DNA of 64,000 bases, taken from positions 992,001 through 1,056,000 of the forward strand of contig NZ_CP034539.1 of NCBI RefSeq assembly GCF_003963535.1, in the 5' to 3' direction. The translations under genes were made by a program, and so were the position numbers. Below, one piece after another: positions 1 to 8,851 of the stretch. Below the pieces are notes generated by a model that saw only the letters and a list, made by a program, of their open reading frames with translations, had not been told where the DNA came from and searched no databases. How positions within the stretch are numbered: position 1 is the stretch's first letter; every line of letters starts with the position of its first letter. The DNA is from Streptomyces cyaneochromogenes. Its GTDB lineage: Bacteria > Actinomycetota > Actinomycetes > Streptomycetales > Streptomycetaceae.

Positions 1-248
1 AGGAGAGCGACGAGGACCTGCTGACCGCGCTCCTCGACGAGGTGGTCTTCCGCCTCGACGTGGACGGCCGGGTCCCCGTCGACCTGGAGGCCGACACCAC
101 GGACGGCGACCTCGACGTGCGGCTCGCGCTCGCCGACCTGGCGGACGTGGAGGTCACCGGCGCCACGCCGAAGGGCGTCTCGTGGCACGGGCTGCACATC
201 GGGCCGGGTCCGTACGGGTGGTCGTGCGAGGTGACCGTGGACGTGTGA
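1..248 (+). CDS. Archease, C-terminal part (RtcB activator)
   Basis: The reading frame is open from base 3 to the TGA at 246-248, so only the last ~81 residues are inside the window. The sequence has the archease tail pattern: an acidic helix (ESDEDLL), a strand with FRLDVDG, then GVSWHGLHI and a final WSCEVTVDV. Archease is a small SHS2-fold protein that stimulates guanylylation of the RNA ligase RtcB. A convergent rtcB gene begins 84 bases downstream of the stop, which supports the call. The start lies outside the window. Confidence 0.85.
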   Translation, partial: ESDEDLLTALLDEVVFRLDVDGRVPVDLEADTTDGDLDVRLALADLADVEVTGATPKGVSWHGLHIGPGPYGWSCEVTVDV

Positions 249-331
249 GGAGTACGGCCGTGGAGCCGCAGCAGACGGCATACGGCTTCCCCCCTCGACC
301 CCCGACCCCGGGCCCCCTGCCCGCGGCGCCC

Positions 332-1744
332 TCAGCCCTTGACCACCCCCAGCGGCACCAGCCGGGCCACCGTCCGGCACAGTCCCGCGCCCTCGCTCAC
401 GGCCACCACCTCGCCGACGTCCTTGTACGCCTCGGGCGTCTCCTCCGCGAGGCCCCGCAGCGACCGTGGGCGCACCGCGATGCCCGCCGACTCCAGGCGG
501 GCCCGCAGTTCCCGGCCGCCCACCGCGCGGGCGGCCCGATGGCGGCTGAGGACCCGGCCGGCGCCGTGGCAGGTGGAGGCGAAGGCGTCTCCACCTGCCA
601 CACCCACCAGGACGTACGAGGCGGTACCCATGGTCCCGGGAATCAGCACCGGCTGGCCGACCGCGCGCAGGTCGTCCGGCAGGTCCGGGTGGCCGGGCGG
701 GAAGGCCCGGGTCGCACCCTTGCGGTGGACGCACAGGGTGCGGCGGGCCCCGTCCACCGGGTGGGTCTCGATCTTGGCGAGGTTGTGGGAGACGTCGTAC
801 ACCAGCGACAGCCGGGTGTGCGCGGCGCGGCGAAAGACCCGGCGGGCCGCGTCGGACAGCAACTGGCGGTTGGCGCGGCCGTAGTTGGCCGCGGCCGCCA
901 TCGCGCCGAGGTACCGCTGCCCCTCCGGCGACTCGACCGGTGTGCAGGCGAGTTGGCGGTCGGGGACCTTGATGTCGTACCGAGCCATCGCCCGGTCCAT
1001 CAGCCGGACGTGATCGGTGCAGATCTGGTGGCCGAGGCCGCGGGAACCGCAGTGGATCATCACGCACACCTGGCCGACGGAGAGCCCGAACGCGGTGGCC
1101 GCCGTCGCGTCGTACACCTCGTCGACGCGCTGCACCTCCAGGAAGTGGTTGGCGGAACCGAGGCTGCCGACCTGGCCCAGGCCGCGCTCCCGTGCCCGCG
1201 CGCTCACCTGGTCCACGTCGGCGTCGGCGACCGCCCCGCCGTCCTCGCAGCGCGCCAGGTCGCGCGACTCGCCGTGCCCCTCCTCCACCGCGTACCGGGA
1301 ACCGCCCCGCAGGATCCGCTCCAGCTGGCCGGGCCCGGTCAGGTGCCACACCCCGCCGGGCCCGGCGCCGCGCGGGATCGCCCGGTCCAGGCCGTCCATC
1401 ACCGCGGTCAGCGCCGACGCCAGCGCCTTGCCGTCGGTGTCGGCCGCCAGCAGCCGTACGCCGCAGGAGATGTCGAAGCCGACCCCGCCCGGTGAGACGA
1501 CCCCGCCGTCGGCCACGTCGGTCGCGGCGACGCCGCCGATGGGGAAGCCGTAGCCCCAGTGGATGTCCGGCATGGCGTACGACGCGCCGACGATCCCGGG
1601 CAGTGTGGCCACGTTGGCCACCTGCTCCAACGCCTGCTCGGCGTCCCTCAGCAACGCCCGGGACGCGAACACCACGCCGGGCACCCGCATCGGACCGTGC
1701 GGGTCCATACGGAAGCGGTGAGGAGCCTCCTCCACCAGTTCCAT
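332..1744 (-). CDS. rtcB: RtcB family RNA-splicing ligase
   Basis: A 470-residue RtcB, the GTP- and Mn-dependent ligase that joins 2',3'-cyclic-phosphate and 5'-OH RNA ends. Visible family motifs in order are [13 protein letters not shown] (metal-binding Cys), [18 protein letters not shown], the HNLAK segment, [12 protein letters not shown] (guanylylated His) and [10 protein letters not shown]. The ATG at 1744 was chosen because GGGAGG lies five bases upstream; the frame stays open far upstream through repeat DNA but has no better start. The archease gene is convergent rather than in the same operon. The protein may repair RNA cleaved by toxins or stress nucleases; that role is inferred. Confidence 0.95.
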   Translation of the reverse strand: MELVEEAPHRFRMDPHGPMRVPGVVFASRALLRDAEQALEQVANVATLPGIVGASYAMPDIHWGYGFPIGGVAATDVADGGVVSPGGVGFDISCGVRLLAADTDGKALASALTAVMDGLDRAIPRGAGPGGVWHLTGPGQLERILRGGSRYAVEEGHGESRDLARCEDGGAVADADVDQVSARARERGLGQVGSLGSANHFLEVQRVDEVYDATAATAFGLSVGQVCVMIHCGSRGLGHQICTDHVRLMDRAMARYDIKVPDRQLACTPVESPEGQRYLGAMAAAANYGRANRQLLSDAARRVFRRAAHTRLSLVYDVSHNLAKIETHPVDGARRTLCVHRKGATRAFPPGHPDLPDDLRAVGQPVLIPGTMGTASYVLVGVAGGDAFASTCHGAGRVLSRHRAARAVGGRELRARLESAGIAVRPRSLRGLAEETPEAYKDVGEVVAVSEGAGLCRTVARLVPLGVVKG

Positions 1745-1869
1745 GACAGCCTCCCGCACCTCGACCGACGTCCCCGTACGCCCGACACGCAGGTGCGGGG
1801 TACCCGCGCGGGCGCGTCCGTATCGCGTGAGGCGCGGCGGGTCGGCCGGGGGCGTCCCGCGCGCGGCGG

Positions 1870-2381
1870 TTCTGCCGGGGCGTCCAGCGGGAGATCGCCG
1901 GAGGCCGCCCGCGACACTCCGCCGGGTCCTGGCCCGCGGCGGACCGCCGGGAACCCCGCGCGACGGTTCACCATGGCCACCCCGCGGCGGTTCGCCGGAG
2001 AGGATCGCGCGTGGCGGGTCACCAAGACCTGACCCGCATGCTTCACCAGAACCCGTCCCATGGCGGTTCAGCAGGGCCCACTCCACAGCGGGTCGCCGGA
2101 GGCCGTCCCACAACGCTTCACTGGGCTCGTCCCGCAGTGGATCGCCGGGAGCCCCCACACGGCGTTCACCAGGGCCCACCCCGCAGCGCCTCGCCGGAGG
2201 CCGTCCCACCGCGGACCGCCGAGCGCCATCCCGGCAACGCTCCACCCGGGCCCGTTGCCCAGCTCACCGCCGGGCCCCGGGAGGTTCACCAGGACCCGTC
2301 CAGCAACGCTTCACCCGAACCCGTCCCCGCAACGGATCGCCACGGCCATTCCCGCAACCCTGCACCCGAACCCGTCCCCCA
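1870..2381. repeat. Imperfect tandem repeat, ~20 copies of a ~25-base unit
   Basis: The whole gap between rtcB and the CapA-like gene is built from about twenty degenerate units of 21-27 bases. Units begin TTCACC or TCGCCGG, continue with a purine run and CCCGTCCC, and end near GCAACG. Clear unit starts include 2042, 2067, 2093, 2117, 2142, 2165, 2191, 2216, 2241, 2285, 2310, 2337 and 2361. Units abut without unique spacers, so this is a minisatellite and not a CRISPR array. Frames stay open on both strands because of composition; no gene is supported here. Confidence 0.85.
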
Positions 2382-2444
2382 CCCGACAGCCCACCGAACC
2401 GTCCGCCCAAAGCCACCCGCCCCGCGACCTCGTACCGTTGAGAC

Positions 2445-3569
2445 ATGAGGGGCGGCACGGTGACGCTGTTCGTCTGCGGCGACGTGATGCTCGGACGTGG
2501 CGTCGACCAGATCCTGGCCCGGCCCGGGGACCCCGGGCTGCGGGAGGGGTACGTCACGGACGCGCGGGCGTACGTGAGCATGGCGGAGGCGGTGAGCGGG
2601 CCGATCCCGGTGCCGGTCGATCCGGCCTATCCGTGGGGCGAGGCGCTGGCGCTGCTGGAGGCGAGCGCGCCGGACGTCCGGATCGTCAATCTGGAGACGT
2701 CGGTGACGCGCAGCGCCGCGTTCGAGCCCGGCAAGGCGGTCCACTACCGCATGCATCCGGCCAACCTGCCCGCCCTCATGGTGGCCCGGCCCGTCGTCTG
2801 CGTCCTGGCCAACAACCATGTCCAGGACTTCGGCCGACCGGGCCTGGAGGAGACCCTCGCCGTACTGCACGGCGCCGGGCTGCGGACGGCGGGTGCGGGG
2901 CGGACCGCCGAGGAGGCGTACGCGCCCGTCGCGCTGCCGCTCCCCCACGGCGGCCGTGTGCTCGTCTTCGCCCTCGGCGCCGCCACCAGCGGCATCCCGC
3001 CCGGCTGGGCGGCGACGGCCGATGCGCCCGGCGTCGCCCATGTGCCCGAGCTCTCGCCCACGACGGCCGCCGCCACGGTGCGGCACATCCGCTCGGTGAA
3101 GCGGGCCGGTGACATCGTGGTCGTGTCCGTGCACTGGGGTTCCAACTGGGGCTACCTCGTCCCGCGCGACCAACGCCGCTTCGCGCACGCCCTGGTGGAC
3201 GGCGGAGCCGACATCGTGCACGGCCACTCCTCGCACCACCCCCGCCCCGTCGAGCTCTACCGGAACCGGCTGATCCTGCACGGCTGCGGCGACTTCATCG
3301 ACGACTACGAGGGCATCCCGGGCTACGAGCAGTACCGCGACGACCTGCGCATCGCCTATTTCGTGACGGTGGCGGCGGACACGGGTGCCCTCACCGACCT
3401 GCGCATGTCACCCCTGCTCGCCCGCCGTATGCGCCTGGAACCGGCGCCGCCCGAGGACAGCGCCTGGCTGCGGTCCACCCTCGACCGCATCAGCTACGGC
3501 GCCCACCTCACCCTGAACGCGGACGGCGCGCTCACCCTGGCGAAGGGCACCGCCCGAGCCGCACGGTGA
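2445..3569 (+). CDS. CapA family protein (PGA_cap metallophosphatase)
   Basis: A 374-residue CapA-type protein of the calcineurin-like phosphatase fold. Motifs seen are GDVMLGRGVD near the N terminus, VNLETSVT, LANNHVQDFG and GADIVHGHSSHHPRPVE, which supply metal-ligand Asp, Asn and His residues. There is no clear signal peptide, so it probably acts in the cytoplasm and not in a polyglutamate capsule machine. A TACCGT box at 2433-2438 sits about seven bases before the ATG and no Shine-Dalgarno is visible, which suggests leaderless transcription. It follows the tandem-repeat block and converges on a phosphoribosyltransferase gene. The physiological substrate is unknown. Confidence 0.85.
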   Translation: MRGGTVTLFVCGDVMLGRGVDQILARPGDPGLREGYVTDARAYVSMAEAVSGPIPVPVDPAYPWGEALALLEASAPDVRIVNLETSVTRSAAFEPGKAVHYRMHPANLPALMVARPVVCVLANNHVQDFGRPGLEETLAVLHGAGLRTAGAGRTAEEAYAPVALPLPHGGRVLVFALGAATSGIPPGWAATADAPGVAHVPELSPTTAAATVRHIRSVKRAGDIVVVSVHWGSNWGYLVPRDQRRFAHALVDGGADIVHGHSSHHPRPVELYRNRLILHGCGDFIDDYEGIPGYEQYRDDLRIAYFVTVAADTGALTDLRMSPLLARRMRLEPAPPEDSAWLRSTLDRISYGAHLTLNADGALTLAKGTARAAR

Positions 3570-3598
3570 GCCTCGGCCGCCGAGCTCTCCATGAGCCC

Positions 3599-4240
3599 TC
3601 ACGCCCCGCGCAGCGCCTCCAGCACATCGGCGTCGGTCAGCTGACCGAAGTCCTCGTACCACTCACCGACCGCGCTGAACAGCCTCGGCTCGTACAGGCA
3701 GACGAACTCGTCGACCTCGCGGCGCAGTTCCTCGGCCGCGTCCGGCGCACAGACCGGGACGGCCAGCACCAGGTGCCCGGGGTTCCGGTTGCGTACGGCG
3801 CGCAGGGCGACGCGGGCGGTGGAGCCGGTCGCGACCCCGTCGTCGACCACGACGGCGGTACGGCCGCGCAGCTCCGGAGCCGGCCGGCCCTGCCGGTACC
3901 GCTCCTCGCGCCGCCGCAGCTCCTTGCGTTCCCGCTCCACCGTCGGCGCCAGATCCGCCTCGCTCAGCCCCAGCCGGTACAGCGACGCCTCATCGAAGAG
4001 CGGGGGGTCGTCGCCCGCGAGCGCGCCGACGCCGAACTCCTCGTGGAACGGGGCGCCGATCTTGCGGACGACGAGCACGTCCAGCGGGGCCCCGAGCACC
4101 TGGGCGATCTCCCGGGCGACCGCGACGCCGCCCCGGGGCAGTGCGAGGACGACGGGGTGCGGAAGGACGCCCTTGTCGTGCCGGATGCGCAGCTGCTCCG
4201 CCAGCTCCCGCCCGGCCTCCTCGCGGTCACGGAACTGCAT
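3599..4240 (-). CDS. Phosphoribosyltransferase family protein (copy 1)
   Basis: A 213-residue PRTase-fold protein. The PRPP-binding signature is VVVDDGVATGSTA around residues 125-137, and an ALPRGGVAVA motif lies near residue 32. It ends with a VGEWYEDFGQLTD block shared with the second copy at 5745-6398, so the two are paralogues. Such stand-alone actinobacterial PRTases are usually annotated only by fold; the base or nucleotide substrate cannot be read from the sequence. The ATG at 4240 starts the conserved part and is preceded by AAGGGGAAG. It converges with the CapA-like gene 29 bases away. Confidence 0.85.
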   Translation of the reverse strand: MQFRDREEAGRELAEQLRIRHDKGVLPHPVVLALPRGGVAVAREIAQVLGAPLDVLVVRKIGAPFHEEFGVGALAGDDPPLFDEASLYRLGLSEADLAPTVERERKELRRREERYRQGRPAPELRGRTAVVVDDGVATGSTARVALRAVRNRNPGHLVLAVPVCAPDAAEELRREVDEFVCLYEPRLFSAVGEWYEDFGQLTDADVLEALRGA

Positions 4241-4305
4241 GGCTTCCCCTTCCGTCCGTCGCCGCGTACCCCACCCACCGGAATCGGACACACCACAGGG
4301 CTCGC

Positions 4306-4519
4306 CCGCCCCCTCCGAGAGACTGTTGGAGCGGGTCCGGGCGACGGGGGCGAAGCTGCCCGAGGCGTACCGGGTCGCCTACTACGAACTGGTCGAGTAC
4401 CCGGCGCACGGGGCGCACTTGATGAACCTGAAGTACTACTGGGCGGACCGCAACGCGCTCGCGGTACGAGCTGCCACCCGGTGTTCAACGCCGATCCGGA
4501 CGGCCCGGCGGGCCGGTAG
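4306..4519 (+). pseudogene. Remnant resembling a GH115 glycosidase C-terminal region
   Basis: The frame translates to a short stretch with LPEAYRVAYYELVEYPAHGA and LKYYWADRNALA, then runs out of similarity to the TAG at 4517-4519. This resembles the segment after the catalytic domain of GH115 xylan alpha-glucuronidases, where a conserved Tyr/Pro-rich line ends in a tract of Lys-Asn. A full GH115 protein is over 800 residues, so only about 60 remain. The following ~270 bases (4520-4790) contain no gene I recognise, only a short minus-strand reading that looks like a broken signal peptide. The family is recalled from memory. Confidence 0.4.
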
Positions 4520-4790
4520 CCCTCCTACCCGATGGTCCAGCCGTCACAGTCGACGGTGCCCGCCACGGCCGCGGCCCCGCCGGGCACCGCAGCCTGGGCG
4601 GGGGCGGCCACCGCGCCGAGGGTGCGGGGCCGGCGCCGAAACGGTGGCGGCCAGGCCGTCTGCGAGGATGCCTTTCGTGCGGTTCATGCGTGTCCCCGTG
4701 ATGTCGTGGTTCCGTTCGGAGTTGCCGCCCTCAGTGAAGGCCGGCGGCGCTCCGACGGGAACCTCGCACATCAGAGGGTGACCGCCGGGT

Positions 4791-5030
4791 TCACCCGTCC
4801 GCCGTATCGGTCGTGTCGGCTTCGTTCCAGTCGTACGGCCCGCCGCCGCGCCACTCGATCAGCTCGGGGTCGTCGACGGCGTGGTCCTCGGCGGGCAGGT
4901 CCGCGCGGTGCACCAGGTCCAGCACGTCGAACAGGCTGTACGCGGTGCCCGCAGGCTTGCCGTGGATCGTCACCTGACGCCCGCCGTCCGACGCGGGCGG
5001 CAGCACCACCACGGGGGGACGCGTGTTCAT
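4791..5030 (-). CDS. Small conserved hypothetical protein (paralogue of 56009-56221)
   Basis: A 79-residue soluble, acidic protein of unknown function. It shares the order of features P-x-V-V-PP, GGR-V, a GTA-SL segment, an acidic middle and a final IEW-GGP-W with the 70-residue protein encoded at 56009-56221, so the two are clearly related. No catalytic motif or membrane segment is visible. It lies 90 bases upstream of the PEBP gene on the same strand. The second copy in one 64-kb window makes chance coding unlikely. Confidence 0.7.
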   Translation of the reverse strand: MNTRPPVVVLPPASDGGRQVTIHGKPAGTAYSLFDVLDLVHRADLPAEDHAVDDPELIEWRGGGPYDWNEADTTDTADG

Positions 5031-5120
5031 GCCACCACCATGCGCTCTGGAAGCCCCGTACGCAGCCCGGCATGCCGGACGAACTCGCTCGTCCGTCCGT
5101 CGCGACGGTCGCCGGAGCCC

Positions 5121-5573
5121 TCAGCGGCGATACAGCCCGACGAGTGTTCCGCTGGCCAGCTGCTGCTGGTCGAGCACCCGATGAGCCTCGTCGGCCGTGG
5201 CCTCGTCCGGGATGGAGACGGGGCCCGGGAGGGCGTAGAGGCGGAAGAAGTAGCGGTGCGCCCGGTCGCCGACCGGTGGTTGCGGACCGCCCCACCCCGA
5301 CTGCCCGTAGCCGTTCCTGTGCGGGTGGCTGCCCGGGATCGTTCTGCCCGCGCGCAGCCCCTGCGTGTGCGGATCGATGCCGGTGACCAGCCAGTGGACG
5401 AAGGTCCCCGACGGAGCGTCCGGATCCTCGCACAGCAGGGCCAGCTCCACCGTCTCGTCGGGCACGCCGGACCAGGTCAGGGGCGGGGAGAGATTGTCGC
5501 CCTCCTTGGCGTGGCGACGCGGGATCGTCGCGTGGTCGTCGAACGCGGAGCTCTTGAGCTCGATGCCTGTCAT
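5121..5573 (-). CDS. YbhB/YbcL family PEBP-like protein
   Basis: A 150-residue phosphatidylethanolamine-binding-protein-like (Raf kinase inhibitor-like) protein. It starts MTGIELKSSAFDDHATIPRR, followed by LSPPLTWSGVPD, CEDPDAPSGTFVHWLVTGID and a YFFRLYALP strand, which are the hallmark anion-pocket and beta-strand blocks of the bacterial family. Length is typical. The start at 5573 was chosen over an upstream Met because family similarity begins here. The bacterial role is not settled. It sits between the two phosphoribosyltransferase paralogues. Confidence 0.9.
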   Translation of the reverse strand: MTGIELKSSAFDDHATIPRRHAKEGDNLSPPLTWSGVPDETVELALLCEDPDAPSGTFVHWLVTGIDPHTQGLRAGRTIPGSHPHRNGYGQSGWGGPQPPVGDRAHRYFFRLYALPGPVSIPDEATADEAHRVLDQQQLASGTLVGLYRR

Positions 5574-5744
5574 GTGCGCCGCAGTACCCCTGCGGACGCG
5601 GTCCACACGCGACGCCGGACAGTCGCCGGACGAACCTCCTCACCAGGGAGAACACCGCCCGCGCCCACGACCCCGGCGCGGTTCGTTTCGCCGTGTGCCG
5701 CGCCGGGAACCCGGCTGCTGCGCCGAGCGCGAGGGAGGAGCGCC

Positions 5745-6398
5745 GTGTCATTCCGCGACCGCACCCATGCCGGACAGGAACTCGCCCTGCGGCTGCTCGA
5801 CTGGGCCGGGTCCGGCGATCTCGTCGATCCACTCGTCCTGGCCCTGCCGAACGGCGGCGTGCCCGTCGCCGCGGAGGTGGCTCGTGCCCTGCACGCCCCG
5901 CTGGACGTGCTCGTCGCCCGTGAGATCAGCACTCCGATCCGGCCGGAGACGGCGATCGGCGCGATCGTCGCGGACGACCCGCCGCTGTACGACCGGCAGA
6001 GCCTCACCATGATGCATCTGTCCGAGGACCGGCTCGGTGACGTGGTCGCGCGCGAACGCAACGACCTGCACCTCGTCGAGTACGTCCACCGCGGCCACCG
6101 CCCGCCCCCGTCGGTCAACGCCCGCACGGTCGTCCTGGTCGACGACGGCCTGACCACCGGCCTGACCGCCATGGCCGCGCTGCGCTTCCTGCGCCGCCAT
6201 GAGCCGGCCCGGCTGATCCTGGCGGTCCCGGTGGGCAGCCCACGCACCACCGCCGCCGTCCGTTCCGAGTGCGACGACCTCGTCTGTCTGCACCAGCCGC
6301 CGTCGCTGCACGCGGTCGGAGAGTGGTACGAGGACTTCGGCCCGGTCTCCGACACCCAGGTCGCGGACATGCTGCGCGCGTTCCACGCCACGGCCTGA
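5745..6398 (+). CDS. Phosphoribosyltransferase family protein (copy 2)
   Basis: A 217-residue PRTase-fold protein paralogous to the one at 3599-4240. The PRPP motif reads VVLVDDGLTTGLTA, and the shared blocks are VLALPNGGVPVA, APLDVLVARE, DDPPLYD and VGEWYEDFGPVSD. The GTG at 5745 has GGGAGGAG six bases upstream and begins the conserved VSFRDRTHAGQELA. The PRPP loop has Leu where copy 1 has Ser, so the two may have diverged in substrate. It is divergent from the PEBP gene; the ~170-base gap between them should hold both promoters. Substrate is unknown. Confidence 0.85.
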   Translation: MSFRDRTHAGQELALRLLDWAGSGDLVDPLVLALPNGGVPVAAEVARALHAPLDVLVAREISTPIRPETAIGAIVADDPPLYDRQSLTMMHLSEDRLGDVVARERNDLHLVEYVHRGHRPPPSVNARTVVLVDDGLTTGLTAMAALRFLRRHEPARLILAVPVGSPRTTAAVRSECDDLVCLHQPPSLHAVGEWYEDFGPVSDTQVADMLRAFHATA

Positions 6399-6435
6399 CG
6401 CGGTGCCCGGGCGGGTGCCGTGACAGGGTGGAGCC

Positions 6436-7008
6436 ATGACCATCGACATTCGCCCGGCCTCGGTCTTCGAGGACGTCCGCCAGGTGCTGGGCCCGAAGTC
6501 GCCCGCGGCGAACGTCTGTTGGTGCCTGAGCTACCGCATCCCGTCCAAGCTCAACAACGAGCTCCGCGGCCCGGCCCGCGGTGAGTACGTGGCCGAGCTG
6601 TGCCGTGCCGATCCCCCTCCGGGAGTGCTCGCCTTCGACGGTGACGAACCCGTCGGCTGGGCCGCGGTGGCGCCGCGCTCGGCCACGTCCTTCGCGCGCA
6701 ACCGCAAGATCCCGCACGTCGACGACCTGCCGGTCTGGTCGCTGTGGTGCATCCGGGTCCGCCCCGGTCACCGGAAGCAGGGGATCACCCACGCCCTCAT
6801 CGCCGGCGCGGTGGACTTCGCCCGCGACCGGGGCGCGCCGGTGATCGAGGCGTACCCGCTGGACAACGGCGACGCCAAGGTCGACCTGACGATGGCGTAC
6901 GCCGGGCTCCGGAAGAACTTCGAACGCGCCGGGTTCGTCCACGCCGCCGACACCACCTCGGTGCTGGCCGGTCATCCCCGGATCCTGATGCGGCTCGACC
7001 TGCGCTGA
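6436..7008 (+). CDS. GNAT family N-acetyltransferase
   Basis: A 190-residue acetyltransferase of the GNAT fold. The acetyl-CoA loop is RVRPGHRKQGITHALI around residues 112-127, preceded by the DDLPVWSLWCI strand and followed by a YPLDNGDAKVD segment. N-terminal residues contain a Cys-Trp-Cys (VCWCLSYR) typical of a subgroup of actinobacterial GNATs. It lies 37 bases after the PRTase copy 2 stop on the same strand and could be cotranscribed. The acceptor substrate cannot be predicted. Confidence 0.85.
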   Translation: MTIDIRPASVFEDVRQVLGPKSPAANVCWCLSYRIPSKLNNELRGPARGEYVAELCRADPPPGVLAFDGDEPVGWAAVAPRSATSFARNRKIPHVDDLPVWSLWCIRVRPGHRKQGITHALIAGAVDFARDRGAPVIEAYPLDNGDAKVDLTMAYAGLRKNFERAGFVHAADTTSVLAGHPRILMRLDLR

Positions 7009-7029
7009 CCGGCGAACCACCCGCGCGGG

Positions 7030-7809
7030 TCAGTGCACGGAGAGCCCACCGTCGACGAAGACCGCCTGCCCGGTGACGTAGGCGGCGGCCCGGCTCGCCA
7101 GGAACACCGCAGCGCCCGCGAAGTCCTCGGCCAGGCCGTTGCGCCCGACCATCGTGCGCGCGGCGAGCGCCGCCACCTTCTCGGGGTCGTCCGACAGGCG
7201 TGCGTTGAGGGGCGTCATGACGAAACCCGGCACGAGGGTGTTGCAGGTGACGCCGTACGGCGACCACGCCTCCGCCTGCGAACGGGCCAGCGACTCCAGC
7301 GCCCCCTTGGAGACGCCGTAGGCACCGCTCTGCACGAAGGCGCGGTGTGCCTGCTGGGAGGTGACGTGGATGAGGCGCCCGAAGCCCCGCTCGGCCATGC
7401 CGGGCCCGAACCGCTGTCCCAGCAGAAAGGGCGCCTCCAGGTTCACGGCCATGGTCGTGTCCCACACGTCCTCGCCGAGCTCGCCCAGCGGGGGCCGCAG
7501 GTTGATCCCGGCGCAGTTGACGAGGATGTCGGGCTCGCCGAACGGCTCGACCGCCTCCTCGGCCGCCGAGCGCACTCCGTCGCGTGTGCCCAGATCCGCG
7601 CTCACCCAGGCCGCCCGGCAGCCGTGGGCCGCCAGCTCACCGACCGTCGCGGACAGCTCCGCCTCCCTGCGCGCCACGACCACGACACTCGCCCCCGCAC
7701 GCGCGAGGGCCTCGGCGATGGCCCGGCCGATACCGGAGCTGCCGCCGGTCACCAGGGCTACTCGGCCGTCCAGGGAGAAGAGTTCGGAGAGGTACGTCTG
7801 CGTGGTCAT
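7030..7809 (-). CDS. SDR family NAD(P)-dependent oxidoreductase
   Basis: A 259-residue classical short-chain dehydrogenase. Motifs are TGGSSGIGRAIAEAL (cofactor loop), NCAGINLRPPL, a catalytic Ser in HVTSQQAH, YGVSKGALE (Tyr and Lys of YxxxK), and a C-terminal GQAVFVDGGLSVH. The Arg after the first strand (VARREAE) hints at NADP preference. It is close to the gluconate 5-dehydrogenase / 3-oxoacyl-ACP reductase type, but substrate cannot be fixed. It converges with the GNAT gene 21 bases away. Confidence 0.9.
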   Translation of the reverse strand: MTTQTYLSELFSLDGRVALVTGGSSGIGRAIAEALARAGASVVVVARREAELSATVGELAAHGCRAAWVSADLGTRDGVRSAAEEAVEPFGEPDILVNCAGINLRPPLGELGEDVWDTTMAVNLEAPFLLGQRFGPGMAERGFGRLIHVTSQQAHRAFVQSGAYGVSKGALESLARSQAEAWSPYGVTCNTLVPGFVMTPLNARLSDDPEKVAALAARTMVGRNGLAEDFAGAAVFLASRAAAYVTGQAVFVDGGLSVH

Positions 7810-7971
7810 GCCCGCACCCTAGGACGCCCGTTCACGGTGAGGGTGATCGGGGTTCCGCCGCCCGGTTCACCGCGCGGTGAGGGGGTACCCGGTCCGCGCT
7901 CGACGGTGCGGGGCTCTCCCCTGCCCGAGGAGGGCCGTCCGACCGTCCCGTACGCAGGAGGGACGATCACC

Positions 7972-8145
7972 ATGAGCACGAGCCACCACACCCCGTCGCA
8001 GGCCGAGGGTGAGCGCGAGGAAGCCGAGACCCCTTGGGCCCACCACCCCGACACGGAGTACACGACGCCTTCGCAGGCCGAGGGCGAGCGCGACGACACC
8101 CCTGAAACGACCGAGGACACCGCCGGCCCCGGCAGCGGTTCGTGA
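7972..8145 (+). CDS. 57-aa acidic peptide with a duplicated motif
   Basis: This short gene encodes a hydrophilic, probably disordered protein with the block TPSQAEGER at residues 7-15 and again at 32-40, separated by an Ala/Glu/His-rich stretch. The ATG at 7972 has CAGGAGGGA about seven bases upstream, a strong ribosome binding site that supports real translation. It is followed 96 bases later by the hemerythrin gene. No family was recognised. Similar short Streptomyces proteins with SQAEGER-type motifs are known to me only as hypotheticals. Confidence 0.6.
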   Translation: MSTSHHTPSQAEGEREEAETPWAHHPDTEYTTPSQAEGERDDTPETTEDTAGPGSGS

Positions 8146-8241
8146 CACGCGCCGACGGCGGTGTGAGCCCGTCGACCGCGGGCACTCGGAGCCGTCGGCG
8201 GATCCGCCCGGGCCGCCGTTCCACGCTGGAGGTGAAGGAAC

Positions 8242-8805
8242 ATGGGTCACGGTGGGAACGTCATCGACGAGCTGGTGACCGATCATCGCGAGGTCGAGGA
8301 GTTCTTCGGCCGGATCGAGGCGCTGCCGTCCGGTGACAAGGACCGCAAGCTGCACGCCGACCAGGCCACGATGGAGCTGGTCCGGCACTCGGTCGCCGAG
8401 GAGGCCTACCTCTATCCGGCCGTGCGCGAGTACGTGGCGGGCGGGGACGCCATCGCCGACAAGGAGATCGACGATCACTCCGCGGCCGAGCGGATCATGA
8501 AGGACCTGGAGGGATGCGACGCCGACGATCCCGAGTTCGACCGGCTCGTCGGGATGCTGATGAGCGAGGTCCGCTCGCACATCGCCGACGAGGAGGAGAA
8601 CCTCTTCCCCCGGCTTCGCGCCGTCTGTCCCCCGGACACGCTCGACGACCTCGGTGACAAGGTGCGGCAGGCGAAGAAGCTGGCACCGACCCGCCCGCAC
8701 CCGTACGCCCCGGACAAGCCGCCGGCCAACAAACTGCTGGCCCCGGGAGCCGGCCTGGTCGACCGCCTGCGCGACGCGCTGACGGGACGCGGCAAGGAGG
8801 CCTGA
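8242..8805 (+). CDS. Hemerythrin domain-containing protein
   Basis: A 187-residue hemerythrin-like protein. Diiron ligand positions visible are the helix DELVTDHREVEEFF, the VRHSVAEEAYLYPAV block (H..E), and VRSHIADEEENLFPRL (H...E). The C-terminal 40 residues are Pro/Lys-rich and lie outside the domain. These proteins bind O2, NO or iron, or act in redox sensing; the exact role is unknown. GGAGGTGAAGGAAC lies directly before the ATG at 8242. Confidence 0.9.
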   Translation: MGHGGNVIDELVTDHREVEEFFGRIEALPSGDKDRKLHADQATMELVRHSVAEEAYLYPAVREYVAGGDAIADKEIDDHSAAERIMKDLEGCDADDPEFDRLVGMLMSEVRSHIADEEENLFPRLRAVCPPDTLDDLGDKVRQAKKLAPTRPHPYAPDKPPANKLLAPGAGLVDRLRDALTGRGKEA

Positions 8806-8851
8806 CCAGGCGCGCGACGGCCGGGCGTGCGGCCGCCGGCACCGAGCGCGC

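Noticed and set aside
182..1495. 437-residue open frame antisense to rtcB
   Set aside because: Shadow frame; begins inside the archease gene and has no domain.
1870..2381. CRISPR array
   Set aside because: Units abut without unique spacers, are strongly degenerate and no cas gene is near; it is a minisatellite.
4544..4771. Minus-strand 75-residue open frame beginning with MNRTKG
   Set aside because: It looks like a frameshifted signal peptide followed by Arg/Gly-rich sequence; no mature protein is readable.
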